A program made the translations under genes and the position numbers. This document shows positions 12,732 through 24,100 of a DNA stretch of 64,000 bases, one piece after another. The DNA is from Episyrphus balteatus. Taxonomy: Eukaryota; Arthropoda; Insecta; Diptera; Syrphidae. The notes beneath the pieces were generated by a model. It searched no databases, was not told the origin of the DNA, and saw only the letters and a program-made list of their open reading frames with translations. Where the stretch lies: assembly GCF_945859705.1 (NCBI RefSeq), contig NC_079138.1:4030001-4094000 (forward strand), read 5' to 3'. The stretch's first letter is position 1, and each line of letters starts with the position of its first letter.

Positions 12732-13724
12732 TAGGGGAGAGTGGGGCCAAATGTAACACTTTTTTCTAAAATCGATGGTTCTCCTACAAATTTGATAGTG
12801 GGTCAACCTGACCTTTTTTAAATTAAAGACCCATGTTTTAGCTCCAAGATCCATCATAAAAATTTATCAAAACATAACGGTAATGTTGAAAAATAAAGCT
12901 TCCAAAAAAAAAATCGTGTTGTTTCAACTTACCCCACATACGGGGCAAAGTGTAACACATACCGGGGTAGGTTGTACCAAGAACTAAAAATAAGAGAAAA
13001 ATACCTTTATTTGTTTATATTTATTTATTTTTAATTAAAAACAATGAAAACAATAAAAACAAACCTCAGTCATGAAATTTTGGTGCAAATTTGTAAAAAG
13101 TGGAGCAAATCCAAGATTTCCAGAGAAAATTTGGCAGTAGTCTTAAATAAAAGTTATTCCAATTCATAAATTGTTTTATAAGCTTTATGAATTCAAGTGG
13201 TGGTTCAAAAATGTGTTTCCAATTTCAAAATAAATACAAATTCAATTACAAGCATTCATATTCAGGGTTGTTAATTATATTAGGTAAACAATTTTTCAGT
13301 ATAGGTAGGTTTTTACATGGTACAACTTGCCCCGGAAAAATGTTACAACTAGCCCCAGCATAAAATTTGGCACATAAAATCAATTTAAAAAAAAAGCGAA
13401 ACTGATATAGACATAAAATATACACGCAATTTGAGCCAAAACACAGTTGCATATAACAAAAAAACACTAAGCACTCTAACTTTTTCGGGTAAAGAGGTAG
13501 ACCAAAAATAAAATTAAAAAAAAAAGTTACAAACATGCATTTTTTGGGCACCACTAGTGTAACTTCTCACCCTGTCGTCTAATCTTCATCTGAAGAAAAT
13601 GTGCCGGTAGATATGCAAAAATTGAGCATTTTTCTCCTTTACGCGTTTCTTAATATTGAAAGGAACATCGCTTTTTTTAGCTGTTAATTCTTACCCCTGT
13701 TACATTTAGCCCCACTCTCCCCTA
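12732..13724. mobile_element. TA-flanked element with GGGGAGAGTGGGG TIRs
   Basis: Left end TAGGGGAGAGTGGGGCCAAA (continuing TGTAAC) and right end inverted GTTACATTTAGCCCCACTC (to TCCCCTA), about 28 bp. Internal echoes are ACGGGGCAAAGTGTAAC and ACCGGGGTAGGTTGTACC near 12940-12980, and inverted GTACAACTTGCCCCGG and GTTACAACTAGCCCC near 13320-13360. TA on both sides could be the target duplication. No transposase is seen. It sits inside the GGGTGATATGCAT element. Confidence 0.75.
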
Positions 13725-14279
13725 TATATTATTTTTCATATGCATACAAATCAAGTAAATGCTGAAAATTAAGTATTTATTATCATTCATAGTAAATACT
13801 TTTTTGGATGAACTTTTTCAGTAAATACTTTATTCCATATGAATAAAAACTAGTAAGTACTTTTTTTTCTATAGGAATTACTAGATTTTTTCAAGGTTAC
13901 AAAATACCAACTTGTAAAATTGATAGTATATACTTTTTTGTTTTAAAACCGCAATTATGAAGCCGTGAAACTTATGAATAGCAAGTCTTGAGTCATATTT
14001 TGACGCAATCTTTTCATGGTATTTCTTAAAAATGGATGGTTGCTAATATTTGTCGAAATGGCAGAATTTTTATGTATCAATTACCAAAAAGTTTAGAACG
14101 ATCGATTTATCGGGCTCAGAGTTAAATTTAAAAAAAAAAACTTTATCAATAAGTCATTATTGTAAATGAATATAGTAATTTTTTTTTCAATAATTTTTTA
14201 TTTTAAGTAATGTCAAGTTTCAAAACTGTTGAGATAATTTCAACTCTGAATCATATTTGAATTGCCAATTTTAAGGAAT

Positions 14280-14859
14280 TCGCAATGAAAAAAAAAAAAT
14301 GCAAAACTGTGTCGCACGTACTTGCTCTTATGTCAAAAGTTGCTTGAAATATTAAAGCTTTTTACAAATTCATAAAAGATTATTTTTAAAAATATAAAAA
14401 AAAAAAAACTATAAAATAATATAAAATTTGGTTTAAAGTTAAATAACGTTTTTTTTTTTATGCATCACAAAAAAATTGGAAATCTAGAGCCGTTTTTTTA
14501 AAAAGAAGTTTTTTTTTTCGTATAAAAATGTTCACAAAATTTTTTTTAAAATAAAAATGGTATTCCATTAAAAAGAAGATATATTAATTGATAAATAAAA
14601 ATAAAGTTTCAATAAAATCATTGAGTCGTTTTCAAAATAGATTTTTCATACAAAATTTCGATCTTTTTTTAATCTAAAAATGATTTTATTGAAAATTTTG
14701 TTTTATTTTAATATTAAGGTCACTAAAAAGTTTTTGTTCATATTTTTTTTATTGAAATTGGTGGTGTCGTTTACCTACTAGAAAACGGTTCTATGGGAAA
14801 TACCGTTAATTACGGTCCATATTTTCAATATTAAATTTTTTAAAGAAAATCGTTAGAGC
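14280..14859 (+). repeat. family 1 element, copy C, split by a hAT insertion
   Basis: Starts ATGCAAAACTGTGTCGCACG and ACTTGCTCTTA, and has GTTAGAGCC near 14852, where it is cut by a CAGTGGCGTAGAT-ended element. A little of it may resume at 16530-16560 (TTATCTCAAGTTCAATTTTT). Confidence 0.6.
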
Positions 14860-15549
14860 CATCATGTCAGTGGCGTAGATAGGGGGGGGGGGGGGTCAGG
14901 GGGATATATCCCCCCCATTGGGATCGATAATTGTGCAGTATAAACAGTCATGAATAAATAAGTTGAAGAAGCGCACTTTGAAAAAAACGCTATGGATTTC
15001 GAGTTCTTGATTAGCTTAAAGGTTATAAATATGGTTTACCAACTTTCGTTGCCATTAAGTCGGTGTTTCAAAGAGTGAATTTAGACTTGGTCCAAGCAAT
15101 GGAGCTCGCTAAAGATTTAAGGGATCAACTAAAAATTAAACGGGCAGAAGACGACTCATTTTCGAAAGTATTTTGTATATGGGAAAAATTTGCTGAAATC
15201 CTTGACATAGGCGTTAAACATAAGAGAATAGTGAAGCGACAAAAGAATCGTTCGAACCCTTCGGTTCAAAGTACAGTAAAGAATATTTTCGTGTTACTGT
15301 TTTGAATCTTTTTCTCGATTTCTATGTAATGGGCCTTGGGAAAAATGTACAAACCATGAAAACACACTAGAAGGGTTTCCGGTTCTTTCTAAGGATTCTT
15401 CGTCTGAAATAGACAAAGCAGCTAAAAAATTTAATGAAACTGTTGAGTTTTACCAAAAACTAGACCACATAAAATAGAGCAAAAACAATAAGATTTCCTT
15501 ATAGTTTTCATCCAAGAAGGAAATATTATTTAAACAATCGGGATTTCCT

Positions 15550-15803
15550 AATTGTGCCCATGATTATGAAAGTGGACTAAGTCACTTTTTGCATTGTTTG
15601 GAGAAAAACTTATATAATAATTTTCTTATAACGATTAAATTATATTTTTTTTATGAAATCACTAGAGGAGCAATAAAGAAGTTTATTTACTGGGATTTCG
15701 CTTTCAAATAAACTTTACCCCTTAAATAATAATTATTTTTAGGCTAGATTTGATGCCATTTTTGGGAGTGACTTAGTCCACTTTCATAATTAAGGGCACA
15801 ATT
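15550..15803. mobile_element. 254-bp MITE with about 37-bp TIRs
   Basis: Left AATTGTGCCCATGATTATGA continuing AAGTGGACTAAGTCAC; the right end is the near-perfect inverse (GTGACTTAGTCCACTTTCA to GGGCACAATT). It lies within the hAT remnant. No coding capacity. Confidence 0.8.
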
Positions 15804-15807
15804 GTTT

Positions 15808-15992
15808 TACCGACTTCCAAAAAGGAGGAGTTATTCAATTCGTCTGTACTTCTTTTTTTGTGTTTGTCACCTCATAACTTTGGACCGACTCCAATTTTGA
15901 TAATTCTTTTTGTAGGTATTGAAAAGCTGGTGCCTGTTCAGTACAAGTAGAAAAACCATAAAACCCAGTTTTGATCCATGGAAGTCGGTTTT
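15808..15992 (+). mobile_element. ACCGACTTCC-ended short element
   Basis: Starts TACCGACTTCCAAAAAGG and ends CCATGGAAGTCGGTTTT; the ends are inverted. Internal phrases TCAATTCGTCTGTA, CACCTCATAACTTTGGACC and AAAGCTGGTGCC match a repeat type widespread in insects, as I recall. Another copy, reversed, is at 62735-62950. Confidence 0.7.
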
Positions 15993-17689
15993 GTTTTTTT
16001 AATAAAAAAAAAATACGATCATGTACGGGATCACCTATTCCAACTTACTATAGAAATATTGGTCACAATTTTTGTTCTAGTGCCAAGTTGAAAAAAATAT
16101 GAAAATTTTACAAACAATTTTGAAAGATTTTGTACATGAAAATAATAAGAAATCTCTATGGAAAAACCTTATTAATTGTTGATATTAATAAGGAAATCTG
16201 TTGGTATTTAGGTGGTCCTGGTCATATTTTTTTCTGTGTTAAGAATTCAAAACTCAGAAAAGATATTTGATCAGAAGGAAAAATACTTCCTCTATGAACT
16301 CATTGAAAGCGCTCGAAAGCTGCACCGAAAAAAGTTGTCCTGATATTTATATTTTATTAAAGATATTAGCTACACTGCTGGTTTCTACGTCAACTACCGA
16401 AAGCACTTTCTCCAATTTAAAGAGAATAAAAACAATACAAAGAAGCATTATTAAAACTTAAAAAAAAATTTGTGAACTAGATCTATCCCCCCCCCTTAGC
16501 AAAAAGCTATCTACGCCACTGCATCATTTGATTTGTTATCTCAAGTTCAATTTTTTTATGCTGCTGTTAAGTTAACTTTTGACTCACAAAAAAAGCACGA
16601 ACAGATGTTCACATCACAAACTCAAATTTAAGAAACAGTAAAAATTTGTATTGGATTACACAGTAAAGCTTTCACAACAATTTATTTGTAAGTCCTAGTA
16701 CGCTGCTAAAGCTAAACGAAAATTTGTCTAGGTCTCCAAAGTCAAAAAACTCTTTTTTAGCAAGTAAAAAATTTTCGTATCGCTTCAACAGCATACGTTA
16801 CCAGGCTTAAATTCGAAACGAATACCAATCATCTAAAAAAAAAGTATTTACTATCATTTTTTGGGTGGAATTCTAGTATTAACTTGGATGAATTGAGTAT
16901 CTACTTAAAGTATTTGCCTTCTAGCAGGTACTTTTTTTGTATGCATACGAAATTAAGTGAATACTATGAATTTTACCTTTTACTATAGAATTTATAGTAT
17001 TTACTTTCACCTTTTACATTAAGTAAGTACTACTTTTTTATGCATATCACCCATAGTTTCAAATAAAAATATCAGAGAGCTTAATTATATGATTTTAGAA
17101 ATAAAACTGAAATTTGCAGTAATGTAACGCAGTTTTTTGGTTTTGATCACTTTGTGATTAAACTGTCATAAAAGTAGGAATATTATCCAAAACATATGTT
17201 ACAATAGATTAAATTATAACCATTCTATGTCAACTAAAATTACCTATATGAAAATATATTGGTAAAAATTTCCATATTTTTTTTTTCAAAATTTCCAAGG
17301 GGACAACTTCTAGGTACTAAATAGTATTTTGGCCCGTATAATGCTAATTCATTGAAAAACAAACAAAGCATCGATTATTGTTTTACTGTCGTGCTTTTTA
17401 ATCTCTTCGATTGAATTAGCTTATATTTTGCTCCAAATACCTAATCTATTTTTTGATCAAGTTTTTCCTTGTCATTCTTACATTAAAAAAAAAAAAGTTA
17501 AATGATCTCCATTTAACAATTTGATTCCAATGAATCCAAACTTATGCCCAAATGCAATAAATACCAACACCAAATGCAGATAAACTCAAAGGAATTATAA
17601 AATAAAGAACCGCAACGTCAAAACCTCCAGGCAGACCTACTTAGTATTTTTTTTTTTTATTTTTAATTTCTTTTAAATTTCAGTTTGGT

Positions 17690-18790
17690 ATCTATGGGAT
17701 ATTCGGGGAAGGGCACCACAGAGCTCAAGCTCCAGCTATACACAGCACCACCGACAAGCATATAGGGAATCAGTATCAGGCGTGTGCCTGGCCTTCCATA
17801 CAGTGCGAATAACATATTGAATTATAGGTATTCAATATTCGAATCGATCAAAATTGAATTGACCACAAGATGAAGAGCATAAACAAGAAAAGAAGATGAA
17901 GAAGAAATAACAACAACAGAAACAATACCGACCCAATATCGAACCAAACAGAAAAAACCCAGAGTTTTAAGTTTTAAGATGATGACGACGACGAACGAAG
18001 ATGATGAGGGACATTCTGCTGCACCAGTGTACCACAAACGGCAGACGGGGACGACGAAGACTCAACGACGACGATGGCACAAAGGTATGCATGCTCGATC
18101 ATACAAAAATATACTTCCTGCCCTTTGGTGTTTATTCCTCTGATATTAATCATAATTTGTGCGATTTTTTAATGTTCCTTTGCAGCTTTGCAAATTTCTT
18201 ATTTTTCCATGTTGATTTATTTTCTTCTTTTTTTTTTCTTTTTTCTCCTCCTTTTTGGTTTTGTAATAATTTAAAGTTCGTGCGTTTCAAGATTAAAAAA
18301 AAAAAAAAAACAAAACACATTGTGATGTTGTTGTTGTAACGCACAACAATACGATACAACAACGTTGCACTTATTGGCTGAGACTTGAAGAGCAAAGGGA
18401 TCTCCTTCTCCGATAATAACAAGAAAAGGTGAGGTGATTAAAAAGAAACCTATGCATATTTTTTCCAACTTGTGGTTTGTGGTGGTGTTGTATAAGCTAT
18501 ATAATAGGGTGGGTGGTGATGAGATGAAGGCAGGGCACAGCGCAGCCGCAGCGGTAGTAAATGCGGGTATCTGGTATGTGGATTATAAAAGTAACAAAGA
18601 GAGCATGCGAGAAGGAATTACTTATAAAATCGCATTTAGATTATCCTCCATGATACCGCGAGAGCCAGAGTAATATAATGTCTGTTCTGTTCTGCTTTGC
18701 GCGCCAGCCAGCGCATCGCACCGAAGGAACTTCAAGATTAGCGCGAGCCTATACTTATACTTGGTGCCTTCGACCTTTAATCATTTGTTA
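17690..18790. promoter_or_regulatory. GC-richer, apparently unique intronic segments (possible enhancers)
   Basis: 17690-17870 and 18480-18790 are less AT-rich than surrounding DNA, have no detectable repeat partner in the window, and contain phrases such as GCGCGCCAGCCAGCGCATCG. Intronic enhancers are plausible for a developmental regulator, but nothing in the sequence proves it. Confidence 0.2.
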
Positions 18791-19133
18791 CATAATCATT
18801 TTTGCATTCTTAGGTAATTTGTAATAATTTCCTCAACCAAACCAAATCTTCTACCACATAATAGCAATGTGTAACCTTACCTACGTTAGGGAATCATCCA
18901 CTTCGAGCATCATATAACCAATTGATTGGGAATATATTCTGTTGTTGTGGTGACTTATCCCTTTGGGGTAATAATTGTGAGGTTATTTTTATAATAGGTA
19001 TGGTTGGATTGTTGCCTCTTTTTTTTTTTTAGTAATAGCCTCGATCTTTTGGAGGTGGTAGTTTACACATGAATAGGTAATCTAGTACATTGAATCCTAG
19101 AACTACTTATGGGAGATGGCAAAGTAGTTTACT

Positions 19134-19230
19134 TTCTAATGGAACACCCTTTTAACGAAATCAATGCAATTCTTATCTATTCGGACAGAAGAGCCTACTA
19201 AAAACTAGTATAAAATGTACTAGAATATCT
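19134..19230 (+). repeat. short duplicated segment, copy 1 of 2
   Basis: AACGAAATCAATGCAATTC, CAGAAGAGCCTACTA and AAATGTACTAGAATATC recur in the same order at 21665-21763 (AACGAAATCAATGCAATAC, GCAGAAGAGCATGAG, AAATGTACTAGATCATC). The nature of the duplication is unknown. Confidence 0.6.
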
Positions 19231-19982
19231 TAGAACAAGCCGGAAGCCGGCAGCAGCAAGAACTCTGTAAGTTGATTTTTATTAACTTGAGTGTGCTGAA
19301 TTCAAAGCTTTTTACAAATTTATTCCATCATGTACAGTTTTTGAGCTCTATTATTCATCACTTTTTTCGCTATAAAGTCTTAAATGATGTAAAATATATA
19401 TTTTTCCGTAATATATTTTGCTTTTTTTGTATTCAAATCAGGAGTCGAAAACATGAATTTACTTCAAATCTGCTTCAAACAAAAATTATATTAGTTACGA
19501 TAACCAATAAGATTTTGACATATCATAAATTTTAATTTAAAATATCTTTAAGAAAAAAGTAATTTTTTGAAAAGGAAAACATACATATTTAAGATGATAA
19601 AATATGGCTTTTTGAGATTGCATAAATAGTTTTGCAGAAAAAAAATGCTTTTTCGGCGCCAAAGGCAGCAAAAAAACGAGTTTTTGACCTTATATTCAAA
19701 TATTTCAAAAACTTGACGAACTTCCAAAGCAGTGTTACCAAAGCGATTTAAATTTGTGAATAAGTGTTTCTTAAAAATACTTCTTTTTAAAGTTTTATTT
19801 CTTTAAAGCTTAAACTGGGAAATTTACAAAAGTAAAATTTTTGAATTTCTTTCTAGCGCCATTTGTTTCTACCTAGAAAAAACTGTTTTTGAAACCAAAA
19901 ACTGAGTTTTCTGCATCATTATTTTAAATTTATCTGTCGGATAACAACTAACTAACGAACTGTCACTTCTTGAAAAAAGTGG

Positions 19983-20795
19983 CTTATAGCTACGGTTTAA
20001 CCGTGACTGTCGCGTATTTCTACAGCTTGTCCCGGGTTTTTATTTAAGAAACCCGGGACGTATAAGTGTCCCGTATTTTGTAATTTGTCCCGTGATTGTC
20101 CCGTATTTGGACATTCTCTGATTTTTGTATTCAATATTTTAAATACTTTGTACGGAAAACAAAAAAACAGTGGTTGGAAATTAAAATTTTTCTAGCACGC
20201 TGCTGAAGAAAAACGAAAAATTTTCTAAGTCTCCAAAGTAAAAAAAAAAAACGATTAAAAACTCTCCATATATTCTAGCACAGGTAAGAATTTCGTTGCC
20301 TAAGCTGCGTACTGTGCAACTAAAAGCAAAATTTTCGTTTACGATTTCGTTTGCCTCTAGACTAGGCTTCAGTTTTTTTTTTAATGTTCGTCAATTATTT
20401 CGTTCCAGCTTCTGTTTGTCAAGTTGGTACACCAGGAAAAATGTTTTCGAATAAAGAACAACATATATGGAAGAGTAAACAACCCAGATAAGTTTCAAAA
20501 CTTTTAAGGACATGTTAAAAGTTGTGTTAAGGTTCATACAATTTCTAAACCATTTAAATAAAAATGTTAAAAAAACAGCTCTCCCGATTTTGATTAAAAA
20601 AATATTTTTTTAGAAGTTATTAACAGACAATATTAAGAACCCATTTTCTTGATTTCAACAAAAACGCTCCCATAAAATCGCTTAGGAAATCTTAATATCA
20701 AAAAAAGGAAAAATTATGAAAACTCATTAAAAAAAAATTTTTATCCGTCCCGGGTTTGGTTTTTAGAAATATGGTCACCGTACTTATAGCCCAAA
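19983..20795. repeat. repeat with GTCCCGTATTT motif
   Basis: The ends look inverted: GGCTTATAGCTACGG at the left and CCGTACTTATAGCC at the right. The phrase GTCCCG(GG/TA)TTT recurs at about 20028-20110 and 20748. No coding sequence was found. Confidence 0.4.
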
Positions 20796-22217
20796 AAGTG
20801 ATTTTTTGTCAAATTTATTGAAAATGAAAATTTCTATGCAATAACTGAGTTTTCGGGTTGGAATGGACATTATTAATGCCGCATTAAAGATGAAAACTTG
20901 TCCAATTCTTTTGTTTGATCAATGTAAATGTAAACCGTACAATAGCTAAAAAAAACTATCTTTGAAAAAAAATTACTTTTCAACTCGATCTTAAACTCGC
21001 CTCAACATTTTATGTAAACATAGTAAATCTGTGAATTCTGTTATAAACTGTTATAACTGATATCCTAAAAATTATTGAAAAATTCTTTTTTTTTTTTTAA
21101 TTTTCGTTTTAACCTTCATATAAGTAACTAATAAGGTTCTATTACCTTTTCTAAATATCATATCGAACGTATTTAATACTACAGTATGAGATTACCTACA
21201 TTATTTTAACTTTGACGACAAAAAATGGACTTGATATTAAATAAGTATTACTAAACATAATCCGAATCCAACCAACATAATAATATACCAAAATAATAAT
21301 CAAATTCACCAATCACCGTATCGCACCACACCGCACACCGCACCCCAACCCCATCATATTATTATCAAAACAACAAACCAAAAGTGGAGAATCCACAACA
21401 GAACACGACTATCACCGCAAGGATAATCACCGCGGCAAATTAGTGACGATTAACTCGTAGCTATACCAATTTTCTCATGCAGTTTTTTTGTTTCATTATT
21501 TTCTTCTTCTTCTTCTTTGCAGCAGTACACCAAATCCCATCATCACCACCACATACCATGGTTGCCATCTTATGTCAAATAAATTGATTTTATTTATTTA
21601 TTTATTTTTTTTTTTTCGTTTTTAATCTGATTTTTTGATCCATTGTACTTTACTACCAATTTTCAATGAAACGCACTTTCAACGAAATCAATGCAATACA
21701 AATCTACTCAAGCAGAAGAGCATGAGAAGATTTAGCAGTAAATGTACTAGATCATCTATTTAGATTAGTGTTACCACCTCGAAAAGAACCGGTAATTTTT
21801 TTATGAACACCGAAGAACGTTTAAAAAGTAGTAAGTTTATTAAAAAAATGTTATTTGATTTAGCCTAGATTTAATAAAATAGGGATTTTAGAATGTACTC
21901 ATAAGAAACCGGCGATGTTCTCAAAATGAAATTTGAAATTAGTTCCAAATTGAAATCTAATTTTAAAATTGAAAAACGGCTAGGTTCTTAAAAAAAACCC
22001 TTTGTATATGTCTCATTATAAGCATTAAAATAGCCCTGTTCCTCTGGAGTTGGTTGTTCATCTAGTACTATAAAACACGCATGATATTTTGCTCGAGTAA
22101 ATAGGAATGTACTAGATTTGTATTAATTAGTAGCCTACCACTAAAGGAACGCAGAAGCCTCGTAGATTGTATACTTTGGAATTGGAAGTTAATTCGTAGA
22201 TTTCGAAATGATTAGAT

Positions 22218-22795
22218 AAATAAAATGCACGACTGGGGTCGCACGTACTTGCTCTTGCAGTTCAAAGCAATTTTATGTATGTCTACTTTTAGATTTTAAA
22301 AGCTGGCACTAAAATAAAACAAAATTGATATTTGGATAAGAGCCGACATTTAGGGCAAAATTTTGTTAAATGAAAAAAATTTTTTTTTTTTGTTATTTGA
22401 CTTTTTTGAGAAAAAATAAAAATGCAGTTTTATTGCCACTGCTTTAAATATTACGTATACAAAGTTTAATCAAAATCGTTAGAGCCGTTTTCGATAATAT
22501 CTTATTTTTTTGTATGGGTGGTATACGTTCTAAACGAGATATAAAAAAACAAAAAAAAAACAACTTTCAGAATTCCATAAAAATCATCTGTACCAAATTT
22601 GAAGAAAATCCGTCCACCCGTTTAGGCTGTGCAAATGTGTACAAATGGACGCACAACCGCACAGACGCACGGACGGAATTGCGAGACCAACTTTTTCAGA
22701 ATTCTCCATCATCGTAATGTTGGTTTTGATTAAAACCTCAATTGTTTTTTTTCGACACGAAACCAAAACTTGCCCTATAGAGCAAGTAAAAATAG
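22218..22795 (+). repeat. family 1 element, copy D
   Basis: Starts AAATAAAATGCACGACTGGG and ACTTGCTCTTGCAG; ends CTATAGAGCAAGTAAAAA. In this copy the short inverted terminus ACTTGCTCT/AGAGCAAGT is clear. Its internal GACGCACGGACGG region lacks the long GACA microsatellite of copies A and B. Confidence 0.75.
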
Positions 22796-22854
22796 TTTTC
22801 GGAATGATGTTTTGGATACGGTAAATCAGTATCAGTCACAATTTTTTTTTTTTG

Positions 22855-23215
22855 GAACGGGTCGTTATTCTGTAAGACCAAAATTCTGTATCTGCTTTTC
22901 TATGATTCTGTATTTCGAAATTTTGTAAATCCAAAATTCTGTTGTCAAAATTCTGCAAATCCATTATTCTACTTTTTGCATATACATTTTTTTTTTAAAG
23001 TGCGTACTTATTTTCATTATCAAAACAATTTTTTCAAATTTTTCTTTTATCATTTACAGAATTTTGGAATACAGAATTTTTTATTTACAAAATTTTATAA
23101 AACAGAATTTTGAATTTACAGATAAAAAAAAAAAACAGAATTTTGAATTTACAGAATTTTAAAATACAGAATTTTGAAATCCAAATTTTGGCACACACAG
23201 AATTTCGACCCCAAA
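22855..23215. mobile_element. small CAAAATTCTG-array element, both ends present
   Basis: Left end GAACGGGTCGTTATTCTG with forward CAAAATTCTGT copies to about 22970. Right arm from about 23055 with ACAGAATTTTG copies ending CAGAATTTCGACCCC. Hence a 360-bp foldback version of the family at 49843-50454 and 2179-2438. Poly-T lies on both sides, so any target duplication cannot be read. Confidence 0.75.
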
Positions 23216-24100
23216 ACTTTTTTTTTTAACAGATAGTGCTCATTGGTGCAAAAGTTTGTACATAGATTAGTTGCCTCTACGAATTGTCACAAACTATTTC
23301 TAGCAAAAAAACAAAATAACCATAGTGGTAATCGTATTAGTTTGGTACTAAATACCACTACCATCTACAACAACTGCCAAAACCTAAGCGAAAATTGAGT
23401 ATGGTCGGTCTCCTTAATGGTTGATGAAAAAAAAAACAAAAAAAAAAAAAACAATTGTATATCTTAAAATTTTTTTTTTTTTTAACTCAGTTTTTATATC
23501 TGTATTCTTTTCGTTTTGGAATTGCTATCTTCTACATCTATTCCGAGCAAAATATGTTTGGTAAAAATACTTTATTGCACCCACAAGAGTTGTAAGCAGT
23601 GCAGTGTGGGGTTTTTAAGCGAAAAAGCCAGAGCGAAGGTGGCAGGATTGAAAATAATTTCGCAGAATTAATTCTATCAGTCAGGTTTGTGTCTTCTTGT
23701 TCTTGTTCTTTGTCTTTCGTTTTGTTTTTGTTTTTTTTTTTGGTTTTAGTCTGTTTCTGTGCCTCCTTGGTAATCATTTTAGACTCAACTATTATTTCAC
23801 TATAGCACTCGATAATAACAGGTACCTACTCTAAACCAAAAAAAAAAAAAAAAATACTTCGAGCAAGAAGCCGAGATGAGCTGTGTTTTGCATGCAGTAT
23901 ATTGGCATATCGCACAGCAATTTTTTTTTTTTTTTGTATGGTAACGTATAGGAATGCATACTAAAAGGCATCAAATCGACGCGACGGAGTACGAGTACGT
24001 TATCTGGCAAAGCCTTATAGGTTACAAGAAGTTATGGAATGTTTTAAAAATGTCTGTCAATTGTCAAATAACAATTGAAATTGAAGAAAAAAAAACTTAC

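Larger units (their letters stand above)
14994..16461 (+). pseudogene. hAT transposase remnant
   Basis: Three fragments resemble the hAT transposase of the ZMYM1/Tip100 group. The first is 14994-15078 (FLISLKVINM, LSLPLSR), ending at a stop. A shifted frame at 15063-15300 follows (NLDLVQAMELAKDLRDQLK), then a segment near 15350-15470. The third, 16267-16461, carries the C-terminal dimerisation-type phrase (ILATLLVSTSTTESTFSNLK). A frameshift near 15066, stops and two insertions separate them, so it is not functional. The catalytic core is largely missing. Confidence 0.8.
14868..16521 (+). mobile_element. decayed hAT element (Tip100/ZMYM1-like)
   Basis: The terminal inverted repeats are CAGTGGCGTAGATAGGGGG at the left and CTATCTACGCCACTG at the right, a well-known hAT-type terminus. 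Flanks are CATCATGT and CATCATTT (7 of 8 bases), fitting the 8-bp duplication of hAT. Transposase remnants lie within. A poly-G/poly-C run adjoins each end. It carries two later insertions (15550-15803 and 15808-15992). Confidence 0.85.
12682..17052. mobile_element. element with GGGTGATATGCAT TIRs and AGTAAATACTTTTT arrays
   Basis: The terminal 19 bp GGGTGATATGCATAAAAAA is inverted at 17034-17052. Inside each end there are several degenerate copies of AGTAAATACTTTTT, forward at about 13750-13870 and inverted at about 16840-17040. It contains four further insertions, so its own length is about 1.5 kb or less. No transposase is visible. Confidence 0.7.
12400..17253. repeat. TAACGCAGT-bearing repeat, copy 1, interrupted by nested insertions
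   Basis: The left flank (about 12480-12680) has CACTGTAACATTGTGG and TTGGTAACGCAGT. The right flank (17053-17253) resumes with TGTAACGCAGTTTTTTGG and TTTGTGATTAAACTGTCATA. The same flank order is found at about 31830-33990. So this copy was split by the insertion at 12682-17052. True ends were not determined. Confidence 0.5.
1055..24100 (-). other. zfh2 intron 5, 23 kb, packed with repeats
   Basis: A phase-1 intron of 23,046 bp between GTAAGTTT (next to 24101) and CATTACAG (next to 1054). It is more than fifteen times longer than any other intron between the coding exons. Most recognisable content is mobile DNA, listed separately. The stretches 3750-5160, 8137-8960, 10890-12400, 17253-19130 and 20790-21660 show no clear repeat family beyond microsatellites and A/T runs. 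Confidence 0.85.
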
